A DNA stretch of 64,000 nucleotides from contig JAVLRN010000002.1 of NCBI GenBank assembly GCA_032821775.1, positions 3,286,001 to 3,350,000 of the forward strand, in the 5' to 3' direction. Shown in pieces: positions 46,405 to 61,781 of this stretch. The translations under genes were made by a program, and so were the position numbers. A model generated the notes under the pieces. That model worked only from the letters and a program-made list of their open reading frames with translations, was not told where the DNA came from and did no database searches. Position 1 is the first letter of the stretch; the number at the start of each line of letters is the position of its first letter. This DNA comes from Sanguinoderma infundibulare. Its lineage: Eukaryota > Basidiomycota > Agaricomycetes > Polyporales > Polyporaceae.

Positions 46405-46413
46405 ATATATATG
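46405..46413 (-). promoter_or_regulatory. TATA-like box of the monooxygenase gene
   Basis: An ATATATATT-type element on the minus strand, about 130 bp upstream of the start at 46277. Confidence 0.35.
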
Positions 46414-47382
46414 ACGGATACTGTGAGAGATACTGTGAGAGCCGTTTAAGAAATCGGGGTACGCTGTGGCGCTCGGCATGAGGATGACTGGTGCATCCGC
46501 ATGAGAAACGTCCACGGGACACGACGCGTGCCTTCCAATTTAGCTTCTCGGAGCCCCGGTTTGCACACCCTCGGCCGCCTGCGGCAGACGAGGTTATTTC
46601 TGTCTAGGGGTACTTGGAAGCTATATGGGGGTCCGGGTTGGGTTATCCGTGGCAGGAGAAGCATGGTGTCATATCTTTCCATTAAAGACTCCGGTTCCGA
46701 GCTCATGGTCGGGGGCGAGGGAGCGACGCCGGTAGGATGACCTCCAACCGACCTGGAGCTCGCATACCGGCATCTCCGAGAATCAGTGTCGCTTCCAGAA
46801 CGGGATTAAACAGGACAGGACGGGCTTTGATGTGGATCGAACCTTACCAATATCGTACGCAACCGACACGGTAGGGGCCCGAGAGTTGCGGAGCCACTTG
46901 AAGATCGGACGACGAGAATCATGGTCGACAATCTGCCATCTAAAGGCTGGCTAGCTGTGAGGTTGGCTGGTAGCGTAGTGAATTATCGTGCACTCTCACC
47001 TAGAACTTGGGCACCGCATTAACATTCAATGGCAATTGGACCTCTAAAGGTTAACCACGAGCATTGCAAATAGCGAGGCTGACGGGGTGCCTGCATGATG
47101 CGTCACAGGCACAGCGAGAAGTCATGCGGCGGTGGAAGCAACACATCACACTGCACCCAGCTGCGACAGCAGGTACTCATCGGAACAGGAATTTCTGCTC
47201 TTCACAGAGCCTGCGAGCGGAGGTGAGCCTTGCTGCGACTTAGAACGTACATACTCACCATCGCCACCGCACACAGCGTTAGGGGTACACAACAAATGTG
47301 CATCCTGAAAAATGCCAAAGAACAACCATATCTTCCCCTCTAAAGCTACATACGAGAAGCAGCTCGTACACGTCCGAACCGT
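46414..47382. other. Spacer, no gene recognised
   Basis: Between the monooxygenase promoter and the SPP2 stop codon. The few open frames are under 90 codons and have no motif. Confidence 0.6.
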
Positions 47383-48744
47383 CTAGTAGCGATCCTTGTC
47401 CCTTCTGCTGCTTGACGAGTCGTAGCGCTCCTTCGAGCGAGAACGGTCTCTGTGCCGATCGCGGTCCCGACGAGAGGACGAATCATACTCGTCGTCTCGT
47501 CGACGGTGGTAATCGTCATCCCGTCTGCGGTCGCGTTCCTTGTACCGCTCGCGGTCCCGATCGCTATCGCGGTACCGGTCGTCTCGACGACCATCGCGGT
47601 CCTTGCGCTGGCCAGGCGAAGGCGATCGCCTGGAGCCGTTTCGGGCTGGAGACGGGGAGCGGCGTCTTGAGGAACTCTCTCGTTCGCTTCCACCACCGCC
47701 CTCCGAGGAACGTTCTTTCTTGATGACGGGCACGTATCGTTTCTCGGGCCGCGCCTTCGTACCCTTCTTGCTCTTGCTCCCATCGTCGAAGACCTCCCTC
47801 TCCTTCGCACCAATACCCAACAGGGCAGGACGTGCCTGTGGGAGCCACGGTTCCACCAGACCCTTGTTCTTCCTGCTCGCCGCCTGTCCCTCCTTCCAAC
47901 CCATGCCTCGAAGCAACGCCGCGCCGAACTGCGATACGGGCACACGCTCGTAATCCTCGAGCGTGGCAGAGTCCGGAAGTTCCACGACGTCCTGCTTGAA
48001 GGCGTCATCCTCCGTAACAGCAGGAATGATGTCGATCTGCGGCCCGTTGACTTCTGCGTCGCCACCAGAAGCGGCGCTGACGAGGATGGCGCGGAGAGCC
48101 TTCTGGTCGTCCGTCTCCTCCTTCATCTCCTTCGGCTGCGGCTGCGAAGTCTCCGTCTCAACCTCTGGAATGGGCTCGTCCTGCTCACTCTCGAGCTTCG
48201 CGCGCTTCCTGACTTGCAGACCGGACACCTGGGGGCCAGAGTTGATGGTGTCGCGCGTACCGAGGCCGCCCACAGATCCGTCGGCGCCCGTGGACGCAGC
48301 GGCACTCGGGGGTACGTAGATCTGCTTGCGCTTGCGCGCGAGCTCGCGCCAGTCTCTGTTCTGCAGCGCGGGGATGACGAGCGGGCCCTGGGGCTTGGGC
48401 TTTTCATGCAGTCTGCCACGGCAGCGGGCTGCTGTGAGTTGAGGACCCGGTCTGAAAGAAGTGAGCGAGGAGACACACCGCTTCGCGCCAAACTCGTCGA
48501 ACGCCGTCACGAGCTCGTCTTCCACGCCAGAGTCTTCATCTGAGCTGTCGCGCTTGCTGTACGTCCGGGTCGGTGGTGGACTGTTCCGCGCGAGGGGGCT
48601 GTTGGGGGTGCTCGTGCCGGAGAAATGGCGGGGGAGCGCGGGGACTTTGAAAGAGGAGGAGTCTGAGTCTGAGTCCGCATGCGATGCAGGAGTTGGTCGA
48701 CGGATTGTGAAAGAGACCTTGTTCGCCGCCGCAGAGGAGGACAT
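47383..48744 (-). CDS. SPP2: Spliceosome G-patch factor Spp2/GPKOW
   Basis: Nuclear pre-mRNA splicing factor that recruits and stimulates the DEAH helicase Prp2 before the first catalytic step. Predicted 431 residues, exons 48744-48479 and 48412-47383. The conserved N-terminal block PLVIPALQNRDWRELARKRK is at about 99-118. The Spp2 core EDDAFKQDVVELPDSATLED continues YERVPVSQFGAALLRGMGWK (about 223-262), which is a G-patch in its Spp2 form. KNKGLVEPWLPQARPALLGIG is the second typical block. The C-terminus from about 330 is an Arg/Asp/Ser-rich repeat as in human GPKOW. The start is the first Met giving the conserved N-terminus; an upstream in-frame Met would add 28 residues. The intron (48413-48478) is 66 nt and stop-free, see findings. 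Confidence 0.88.
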   Translation of the reverse strand: MSSSAAANKVSFTIRRPTPASHADSDSDSSSFKVPALPRHFSGTSTPNSPLARNSPPPTRTYSKRDSSDEDSGVEDELVTAFDEFGAKRCVSSLTSFRPGPQLTAARCRGRLHEKPKPQGPLVIPALQNRDWRELARKRKQIYVPPSAAASTGADGSVGGLGTRDTINSGPQVSGLQVRKRAKLESEQDEPIPEVETETSQPQPKEMKEETDDQKALRAILVSAASGGDAEVNGPQIDIIPAVTEDDAFKQDVVELPDSATLEDYERVPVSQFGAALLRGMGWKEGQAASRKNKGLVEPWLPQARPALLGIGAKEREVFDDGSKSKKGTKARPEKRYVPVIKKERSSEGGGGSERESSSRRRSPSPARNGSRRSPSPGQRKDRDGRRDDRYRDSDRDRERYKERDRRRDDDYHRRRDDEYDSSSRRDRDRHRDRSRSKERYDSSSSRRDKDRY

Positions 48745-49154
48745 AGCCGTGGTGGTCAACAGTAAAGATGACTGCCCCGTCCACCTCAACCGACAAACGC
48801 GGCGTACATGGCGTGGGAAAAGCAACACTCCCGGCGCTTGCTATGAGCGCCCACGATGTTAGCCGCGAAATGTCGGACGGAGAGTCGTCAAGGACGTGTT
48901 CTCCGTTCTCCGACGCTCCTCCTTGGCTTTTCCCCACAACATTTCGTACCCTCAGGCGACGGCACCCACTCGAGAGGTGCGTGTTCACGCTCGACTCCAT
49001 CGGGAGGCCTGCTGAATCTAGGTCAATTAGGACGTATAGCGGAGCTAGCGGGATCGACACCGCTGCCTCGTGTGTTCGCTGTGTTGCCTGCACGCTGTTC
49101 GCCGTCGAGTCACCCACCCCCATTCGTCAAATCATCCTTGTGTCGTACCCGGAT
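48745..49154. promoter_or_regulatory. Divergent promoter, SPP2 and coiled-coil gene
   Basis: Start codons of two genes point away from each other across 410 bp. Open frames crossing the region are not supported as separate genes. Confidence 0.5.
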
Positions 49155-50362
49155 ATGGCACCGAAGAGAAGAAAAGATACCGAAGATACCATCGATAAAG
49201 TGTCTACCCGACGCCCCCGAGTAGTCCTCCGCACGCTCCCACCCAACCTCTTCTCGTCCCCCAACGGTCACCTTACCTTCCAGCTCACCATGTCCATCTC
49301 AGGAGTCAAGCCCCCACGTCGTACGTCTTGTATTTCTCCGTCATGCTCCTCGTCTTCCTCGCTTGGCTGTGAGAATGTTAGTCTGACCCATCTGCAGCCT
49401 CCGCCCCCCAGCTCAGTTCCCGTCCCTCTTACGAACGCGACTTCGGTATCGGCGCACACGAGGAGTATGCCAAGCCTCAGGTCGTGAAGCGCGAATTCGA
49501 GCGCGTCAACGAACGAGTCGATGAGGTCAAGAAGGACCTCAAGACCGCGAGCGAGACCCTCAACGAGAAGTTCACCGGGCTCGAGGCCCGGCTCACCACC
49601 GAGATCCAGCGGCTTGAGGGCAAGGTCGACGGCCAGAAGGCCTATATCGATGACAAGTTCAACCAGCACCACAACAAGTTCCAGGAGCGGCTGTCGCAGC
49701 TCCAGCTCAACCTCGACAGTGCCCTTGACAGGCACTATGACTCCGTCGCGAAGCGGCTTGATATCATGACCGGCAATATTGACGCGATGGACAAGAGGTT
49801 CAACGTCGTCGACGACAACTTCAAGCTGATGGACGAACAATTCGAGACAGTCGACAGCAATTTCCAGGCTGTCGACCAACGTTTCGATCAGATCGACGCT
49901 CGGCTCGACCAGGAGTCCAAGAAAGTCGACGAGCGCTTCAACAAGGTCGATAGTCGCTTCAACAAGGTCGATGGTCGCCTCGACACGATCGAGGAGGAGA
50001 TGGGCGAGATGAAGGATGATATCAGGGAACTGAAGGACGACATGAAGGAGATCAAACAGATGCTTCGGCATCTTCTTGTGCAAGGTGGTGCTCCGCCTGC
50101 TCCCATCGCTTCTTCGTCCCAAGCACCTATCCCCCCCAATCCTCCTCGAGTTCTTGTCCACAACGCACCCCCTCCACCCGTCGCCGGACCTTCGAGTCCG
50201 CGCCCTCGCCGCCGGTCCTCTGTGACAAACCGCGACGCGGCTTCCGTGAGCAGCCGTACCTCGGAGCGCGAACAGCTCGCTAGCGTCTTCCGCTCGATCC
50301 GGAGGAAGGTCTCGAGAGGGTTCGGCCTGTTGAACAAGAGCAAGGAGCACCTGGATCAGTGA
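49155..50362 (+). CDS. Heptad-repeat coiled-coil protein, function unknown
   Basis: Predicted 376 residues, exons 49155-49320 and 49398-50362 (1131 nt), intron 77 nt. The N-terminus is basic (MAPKRRKDTEDTIDK) and could target the nucleus. From about residue 77 to 255 the protein is an almost unbroken helix. Its central part is a strict seven-residue repeat of the form xxFxxVD: KRFNVVD, DNFKLMD, EQFETVD, SNFQAVD, QRFDQID, then ERFNKVD, SRFNKVD. It ends in charged heptads EMKDDIRELKDDMKEIKQML. The tail is Pro/Ser-rich with a basic cluster (RSIRRKVSRGF). I do not recognise the family. Regular Phe/Val core positions suggest a parallel oligomer. It is divergent from SPP2. Confidence 0.75.
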
Positions 50363-52183
50363 GCGACCGGTTGTCTGCTCTCCAGGTATGTTTTTGTCGC
50401 TCATGCATCCGAGAACTCGGCTTAACCGTTAATCTATGCTATCAGGTATTTCCTATTCCCCCATTTCTCGTCGCCCCAAACTATCCCACCACTCTTCATC
50501 TGTTCTACCCTATTGCATTCATCAGCTACCCATTCATCATCCAGCATCGTAGACTACTAACGCACGTCACCGATACCCTTGCATCCGCGCCATGCACACA
50601 ACCAATCTGTATTTCTACCTCTACCACGGTATCGTTCATCGTCTCGATCTCTCGTCTTCTCATCATACGACACCGCACACTCGTTAACCTCTGTTTTCTT
50701 TGCCATGTCTTGTGTCATGCTCTGCGAATATGTCCTGTGTACTACGGTATTGCTTAATGGGAATCATTGTACATGTCTCGCTCTGGGTTTCTCCTCTTTC
50801 GGTCGGTCGACACTTGCTGCCGGTTCCTGTCAATCGATCGAGGTACCTCGACTTGGACAAGGTGCTGCAGCTGTCAACCACATACCGCATACTGGCATTC
50901 TGATGCTTGACCTGGACGGTTGTGTATCCTTGTGATGTTAGCGCCCACTTTGGTCCGTCCGAGCCAGGTCCCGCGGGCAGTGACTTGGAGTTCGGATTGC
51001 TCTTGCAGTCGCTTGTCCGCATCGATAGACCGACATAGCGGCTCGGTATCCGCATCGACCTGGTAAACATCGCTCGTCTACCGCACGTACAAATTGCTTT
51101 AGTGCGTGGCGTTGCCGACCTCTCCTCCCTTCGAATTCGTGCTTACTTGGCTTCTTGTCATATGCAGTGAAGGTATCTAATCAGACCTGCCTTCAGAGGG
51201 AGCCCTTGGAGTTAATCTTGGGTGGGTTGACGGCGTACCGGATCCACCGTCTCCCGTGGATTCGTGCTGTCCGCAGTGCATCATGCAGTCATACGTCTTG
51301 GTGTCCTTTCGGTCACCTGTGCCTCTACTCCTTCACATATAGACACGGTGACGACGAATCAACCAAAGTGCCATTACCATGGGGTTCACTGTGACTAATA
51401 AGGTTCTAGGTGTGTCTAAAACTCTGACCACGCCGACTGGGTTCGGAGCTCCTGCAAAGGATCTGTTCCTCGATGTGGTGAGTGGTCGTTAATTGCTATC
51501 GTTATCCAAAGCATCTTCCTTCTCCGCTGGTGATACGACTATCCACGCTACGGGAGCCGAAAGGAAAGGCCTCGGCCAGGCGGACTTCTAGTGTGAAGGA
51601 GGTAATCCACACTTGTCGTTCGCACTCACTAGTACTCATATTGACTCATGTGTCTTTGCAGGTGCCAGCCGCTTAGAGAATATTAGCATTCAAAATACGT
51701 GTAAGGGTCGGCGATCGTTCCGCAGCGTCAGCTTACTCCGGTACCTCCGGACCGTCAAGCATCAACCTTTCATCTAATAGTCCTGCAGTGCCTGATAAAG
51801 GTTCCAGATCAAGACAGCTTGTTTTCCTGTTGTCAGTCACGGCCTTTGGAGCCCGCGTCCTTCCTTCACCTTTCCCAAGACCGAGTGCAGCAGGGGCAGG
51901 TCCTGGGCAGGTGCATTCGTAAGCGTTCGCAGGTGAACGGTGAGCCCATTCTCTCTTCGCGGCGGGCAAAGCCCTATACATCTCGCATGGAAATTCTTGA
52001 GGCACTTGGTGACCACCAAACGTGTCTCTCCTCCTCTTTGTTCCCTTCTTTGTTATTCGGGAATCGGCGCGGACACGTCGAGTGGCTCACGAATTTCCTA
52101 TGAATTTCCTTGCGTCGACCAGGGGGCTCTGCCCGCCGTGGCTTCTCCTTCAATGCACACCTCTCATCCATTTGTCCTAGGAT
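50363..52183. other. Spacer, no gene recognised
   Basis: About 1.8 kb. The left part is pyrimidine-rich plus-strand sequence suited to the 3' UTR of the coiled-coil gene. Frames of 60-140 codons elsewhere show no motif. The last few hundred bases include the promoter of F-box copy B. Confidence 0.55.
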
Positions 52184-53603
52184 ATGCCTCCAGCCCTCCC
52201 ATGGGAAATATTCGATGCGATAATCGCCCAGGTCTGGCCAGACCGCCTGTCACTGTGCCACTGTGCATTAGTTCACAGCCAATGGTTGCCAGCGAGCCGG
52301 TGTCACCTCTTCACGATCATCCGCGTCAGTCACCCGTTGACGTACGACCTGCTTGTTGAGCGCGTCCTGCGCTCCGAGCACATGCAGCATTGGCTCGCCA
52401 GCGTCCAAGAGCTCGTGTTGTTGAACAATGATGACCTCGCTAGCCACTCCAACGGGACGTTCGGGCGACGCTTTCTCACAGAGTTCGCCGGACAGCTGCC
52501 CAAGTTGCGGTCCCTCGAGCTCTTCCACATCGACCTGGTCAGCGACAGTCTCCATCCCAAGGCGTACCTGGGAATATCAAGATTCTCCACGGTGACGAAG
52601 CTGACCCTGACCAACTGCCTCTTTCCCTCGTTCACCGAGTTCCGCCATATCCTCATCGCGCTCGCTGCCCTCAATGATCTCGGATTGTCCAACGCTCACT
52701 GGCACCCTGTACTGGCACATCACAAGGTGGCAACCGACCGACGACCGCCGCCGCTGGATGCGTTGTTCATCTCTGATGTCGATGAGGACTGCACTGGTGC
52801 TCTCCTCTACTGGCTGGCGCGGACGCCTTCTTCCAGAACCATACGGAGGCTGTCGGTCGAGGCCAGCGTGGTGTCCGCCGATCCCCAATTCTTCCAAACC
52901 GTCGCTCCGTCGCTAACCGAAGTGCACCTGTGGCTTTTCGACAACGACAGTACAAGTGAGTCTGACTCCATCCTTACGTCTTTCGCTCTCTAATCGGAAG
53001 TCGATGGCGTTCAGCTGCTATTACAGGGGTTTTCCTGCCCCAATGTACCCAGATGACCTCGCTCCGCATCTCGGTGCCCGAGATGGACACGTCCACCTGG
53101 GTGAACATATCCGAGCTCCTGAAGGACGTCTCCTCTCCGAGTCTCCGACACATCAGCGTAGATGGTCTCATCGGCGACGTTCTCGAGTCTGAGCTCGAGT
53201 CTGGTCGCATCCTCGGCATTCCTGCGGAAGGTCTGGAGTCTCTCGAGCCTGTCCTGGAGCGCTCCATCTTCGAGAACCTGGCTGCGTTCGACATCCATAT
53301 CCAGCAATGGATCGCGCTTCCATTGGATGCACACGACGTGACGGAGAAGGTCGCGCAAGCCGTACGGGCCAAGATGCCGAAGGCGGACGGGCGTGGCATC
53401 GTGCACGTCGACCCGAAATTGTACGTCAACTTGATCGACGTCTGCTCACATGTCTGTGCTAACCCATCGATCCTGCACTCTTCAGCACTCGGGCGATTTT
53501 CTCTGGTTTGCCGTTGACAAAAGGCGATCACGAGGCGGGCGGAGGGATGCAGGGGCGGTTCGCAACCATCCGAGACCCTCCGGGTCTTGAATCAGAGAGG
53601 TGA
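52184..53603 (+). CDS. F-box protein with LRR-like region (copy B)
   Basis: Predicted 427 residues, probable SCF ubiquitin-ligase receptor. Exons 52184-52955, 53027-53420, 53486-53603 (1284 nt). The F-box is N-terminal: LPWEIFDAIIAQVWPDRLSL, CALVHSQWLPASRCHLF (about 4-42). It aligns with copy A along its length: LVERVLRSEHMQHWLASVQ here against FVEQVVRQEHMRPWLALIR there, and LTLTNCLFPSFTEFRHIL against LSLIDCKFPSFGSLRRVI. Both introns lie at matching positions in the two genes. The third exon is weaker in copy B: it does not carry the FGREPFFADLVG ending seen in copy A, so either the tail diverged or the last junction is wrong. Targets are unknown. Confidence 0.82.
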
Positions 53604-57372
<3,769 letters not shown>

Positions 57373-57523
57373 GATTGTCTATGAAGGTGATGGGCGTGTC
57401 TGGCGTTGCAATGCGTTTTTGGCGCGTCTGTGCAGGAAACTGAGGATCGCAGGTTGGTTGGACGATCGAAGGGGGGGATGGAGGGGATGGGGGAGATGCT
57501 GGTGGGGATAAGGACGAGAGGGA

Positions 57524-57530
57524 CTATATA
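57524..57530 (-). promoter_or_regulatory. TATA-like box of GFA1
   Basis: A TATATAG-type element on the minus strand about 155 bp upstream of the start at 57372, followed by CT-rich plus-strand sequence. Confidence 0.4.
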
Positions 57531-59424
57531 TGCGACACCCATCTCGGACGCGTCGCAGATAGTCCGGATTACGTAAGCCCACTGCCGAAAGGCGCTTAGT
57601 GCATGGAGCTGTGTTCCTGAAACGTCCTGCCGCCGCCCCGTTTTGGGATGCGTCCCTTTGCTCCAGCTCGTCTGCACCGGCCCATTCTCAAATTGCGAAT
57701 TTGTGGCGGCCCCTCCGCCTGGGAAGCTGCTCTGACGGTCGCGGGGGCCAGCGGACAGGCCTATTTCAGAGCGGAAGCATAGTGTGAGCGATCTAGCGAT
57801 GGTCGTGGCTGCGCTCGTCCTGCCTTCTCTCCGCCAGCACCGTCACTCCTCCCCCGAACGTGCGTTCACACCTCGAATATCAATAAAACAAACTCACAAC
57901 GGACAATGTGTTGCGTGGGCGCATCAGCTTTCCAGTCTAACCCAACGGCGTCGGCGTCAGGAGCACCGCGTCGCTGATCTTGCGGCCTTGCATCGACTCC
58001 GGGCATTTTCACCAAGACAGGCAGCTCTTCTCTTCTCGTTACTCCACCGCTGCGTCTCCACCTGCGCGTACAATGGCCGACCTGCGGACTCAACACGCCT
58101 AAGTCCGACCTTTTGTCCCGCAACGGCTCTCGATGCCCGCGTCCGACGGCATCCTCGACGCTCGTGCGATTATCGAAGCGAACGCTATGCTTACCACTGC
58201 GAAGCATGTATAGCCACCGCCGCCTCCACAGCCCACGATGGCCCTCTGCGCCCGCTGCTGTCACCACTCTTCTGACGTGGCGAGGGTACGACGTCTTCCG
58301 TCTTGCCCTGTGCTTCGTCGTGATGATGTCCGACGTTCTTCTTGTTCGACCCTGAAAGCTTGGTGTTCACCGCTCGACTCGAAGCACCGGTCACTGACTT
58401 CCGAGATGCCCTCTGTTCGGAGCTCGCAAAGTTGCATGCTATTGCTCCTCTCCGCCTTCCTCACTTCGCTTCCAGTTGGCTAGCCCGGTTCATGCAGACC
58501 TTCACGGTGACAACCTTCACCGGCATCGTCGACATCGACGAGAAGACCGGAGATCATCTCGTTCGACGATGACCCCCATCAATCGTGCCTCGACGTCACT
58601 GGCTCGCCCATCAACGTGCAACACTTAGATTGCCAATACACTAATCTTTGAGATCCTTTCAGTATGTTTCCAAGCGTGATCGGGCTAAGGCTCCCCGCCC
58701 GATCATGCTCGGCAACATACAAATTCCTCTTCGCCGAACTCGAATTCGCCTGCCTGCCATCAGCAAACTGGGTTTGAGATTTCCAAAGACCTGTAGTAAT
58801 GCATATAGCTCTGTAGCCATCGTAGCGGTTAGTAGGTGCCTCACCCGATATTCCAGTTCAGATTTTGGCTCTGCAGCCTTCCGGCGGAGACGCCGATTCC
58901 CTACAGCTTACAGCTGAGCGTGCTCCGGGGCGCTGTAGGATTTCGCCGGAGCCGGGGGAAATACTGTAGTGGCCTGTCGGATAGGTGTGCGCTCCCTGTA
59001 GTGCCAGGTAGGATCAATGGGGATATATTGTAGCACCATGCAGGACTGATGGGGAGATATGGTAGAGGACTACAATAGCCCCTGGGCGTATGGTAGTGTA
59101 CGATGAATGGCTATAGTTGCTGTATAGTGACTCCTCGGCAGGCATTGCCCTGGTACTCCGCCCACGGCCATGCAACGCACACGAAATTTAATAATGGTCA
59201 AAATTATCAATTTTGGTGGGCGGAGCAACAATACATCACGACATCTATTACGAAAAGAGAGAGCGCGCAAGCACGCGATTTGTGGACCAGCGTGAGACCG
59301 CCACAAGACAAAAAGAGACCGAGGCACTTGCGAATCGACAGCCAGAGCGAGAACAGGCGAGCAGGACAGAGAGAGCCATCAAGAGAGTGAGCAGACAGCA
59401 TCGGCAGAGAGGAGGTCGAGGCGT
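57531..59424. other. Spacer, no gene recognised
   Basis: About 1.9 kb. A plus-strand frame near 58342-58572 (ending FTGIVDIDEKTGDHL) has fairly natural composition but no partner exons or known motif. The rest looks non-coding. Confidence 0.5.
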
Positions 59425-60685
59425 TTAATGAGATCCTCTGTACTGCTGAAGTAAGGAGGTCGTCGTCTTGGTACCGCCCACGCCGCTCCCGGTCGCGCCT
59501 TCCTCGTCGCCGTTGGTGTTCGCGTCATCCTCGCCGTTGTCGTTTGCGTCTTCCGAGCCGCCTTTGTCCTCGCCGCTGTTGTCGTCCAAGCTGTCCTTGC
59601 CAGTGTTTTTCCGGCCATACTCGCCGCCGCTCTTGGTTGCACCATCACTGGTGCAGCTGCCATCGTCGTCGTCCGTGCCATGCGCGTTGTTCGAGGGGCG
59701 AGAAGGCTTCCTCTTCAGCGCGCGGCCGCTTCGCGCGCCATGGTGCGCTCGCTGGTCTTCTTGAAGAGCACGAGCACGGTCTCGACCGGGTCCGCGCCTC
59801 CTGCGCTGAATACGAGGGTGGTTGTCGAGATGACTGCCTTAGTTGAACTGGGCTACGAAAATGGGAATTTACTCACCATATCCACCAGGCGAGAAGCTCC
59901 TTCGCCCACGTCAGCGACTCGAACGCGGCCTCGAATACACTTCGTGCGAACTCCCTGCCGTGCCAAAATTGACTGCCGGCGGCCGCCTATCCAGGCTGGG
60001 AGCAGACAAGGTTACGCATCTAAGAAACAGTTAGCTCGACACCGACTGTGCGACAGAAAGACGCAACTTCACGAGTGAGGCACGGAAGAGACACTGGGTG
60101 GCCTGCGCCAACACGGGTCGACGTGGTAGGGCAGATTGAGTGGGGGAGGAAAGAGCAGGTTGGGCGTAGGAACAGTGGCATCCATGCGCATCAGCAGTGT
60201 GCCGTCGGCTTGGACATTGCTGAACTCAGTCATATGACGGCCGAGAATGCGGGCATCCTGATATATCTTCTCATATCCGAGGTACACCCGGGTATCCTCG
60301 CTATATGCGCGCATACAGCCATGTACATGGTAGATGGCATTGGACGACTCACTTGGCATTGTGATCCAGCCTGCGAAGGAGCTGGATGGACGCGTCCTCG
60401 TCCGCTCTCTCGTCCTTGTCCTGCCCATACGCCACTCCGCCCTTGGCCTCACCCTCACCCTCACCCTCATCCTGCCCATCCTCCGCCCTGCCCTCGCTGT
60501 TTGGGATGGCAAGCGAAGGAGCAGAGAACGAGACACGTACCTCTTGATTCACTGGCATCCTCCTTGAGTCTCTGGAGGACGTCTGCAAATGAGGATTGGT
60601 TTGGCGGAGAGTTTGTGGAACCGGATGGGGAAATCTTGCGCTTCTTGGAAGCAGGCTGTGAGTCCATATTGAGCTTGAAGCTCAT
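59425..60685 (-). pseudogene. Unidentified gene with frame breaks
   Basis: Reads as a real but disrupted or misassembled gene. The N-terminus MSFKLNMDSQPASKKRKISP continues to QSSFADVLQRLKEDASES, then a gtacgt donor. Next, an acidic stretch with DKDERADEDASIQLLRRLD. A good GT-AG pair leads to EDTRVYLGYEKIYQDARILG and TEFSNVQADGTLLMRMDAT. Further downstream are ATQCLFRASLVKLRLSVAQS, SILARQGVRTKCIRGRVRVA with ADVGEGASRLVDM, a phase-0 intron (about 59837-59875), then AVISTTTLVFSAGGADPVET and KKTSERTMAREAAA. A two-base slip in a GC run (59718-59725) is needed to enter the acidic tail LKRKPSRPSNNAHGTDDDD, which ends at 59425. The exon 1 to 2 phase does not match either. I do not recognise the protein. 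Alternatives: an intact gene with assembly errors, or a product ending at the TGA right after AREAAAR. Confidence 0.45.
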
Positions 60686-61781
60686 GTCGCTGTGGAACGC
60701 GTGGGTGGTGGTCAGATGGTGCAGAGAATGCGTCGGGAGAGGCGCAATGGGTCCGTCCATGGAAAGGGATGTTTTCTTTGGAGGACGGAGAGATGGTCGA
60801 TGCAAGAGGTCAAAAAGTCTGAGATTGATGGGGAGTGTGAGGGTCGTTTTATGGGGATCGAGGGTGCATGTCATTGGGGGGAAGAGAGAATCAGATGCTT
60901 CCACGCATATGGGGACAGCCTGGTCATGTGACCGTATTCACTCACACTCTTGCGCGCCCGGGTCCTACTGCACTGAATATCTGCGAAGTATTTCTCCAGG
61001 GCTATAGCTGCAGTATTGCTCTGCAATAATTGGCCGCACGCCCAGGACGAATTGCATCACTTTGCAGTGATTGATCGTATCCGTTGGCACAGCTACATTG
61101 ATCTGTAGTAATAACTATCATCCGGTGGCACCATTACAGGGCTCTACAATAATTAATCTTATACGTCTGAACCCTCCAGCATTCCATCGTATCCGATGAC
61201 TTCCTACAGAGTCCTCCACGGTGGGGCCGGATCCTGCGAAATCGGGCATAGCCCCCTAGCGCTTAGTGGAGCCTTGCAGGCAGGTTGCGCTTTTGCTGAT
61301 GGCTGATCACGCCCACCGGGAAGCCCCCATGCCTCGTTGGTGCAGCATGTCCCCATTGTACTTACGTGTAATCTCAATCTCTGTACCCGAGGCGGTCCAG
61401 ACGTCTTCCCTTGCCGTAACGTTGTGCAAACCTGCGAGGGCCGCGGGATTGGCGAGTCGCTGAGCACTGGAACAGGTCTGTTCGCGTCTTCTTTAGAACG
61501 GAACCATGATGGCTCCGAGAGTATGATGATGGCACGATCATGTTCAACGTTCAACGTTCAACCCCCACACGAGACCGGAGCGGCGCCCACCCGCCACGCT
61601 TCGCATTGAGACCACACCGATGTTCCTCCTCGTATTGAAAGCGCTGTAATTCCTCGACGAACACAGAACATATATAGAGTACATCAAATCGGAGTCGACG
61701 AGGAACGGCGCACGCACGTTGAAATGTGCGCGAGCAAATGGAATGTGATGTCCAAATAGTTGGCAATATAAGTAGGATCAC
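60686..61781. other. Spacer, no gene recognised
   Basis: It should contain the promoter of the 59.4-60.7 kb gene. Frames present (for example 61204-61554 on minus) show no motif. Confidence 0.5.
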
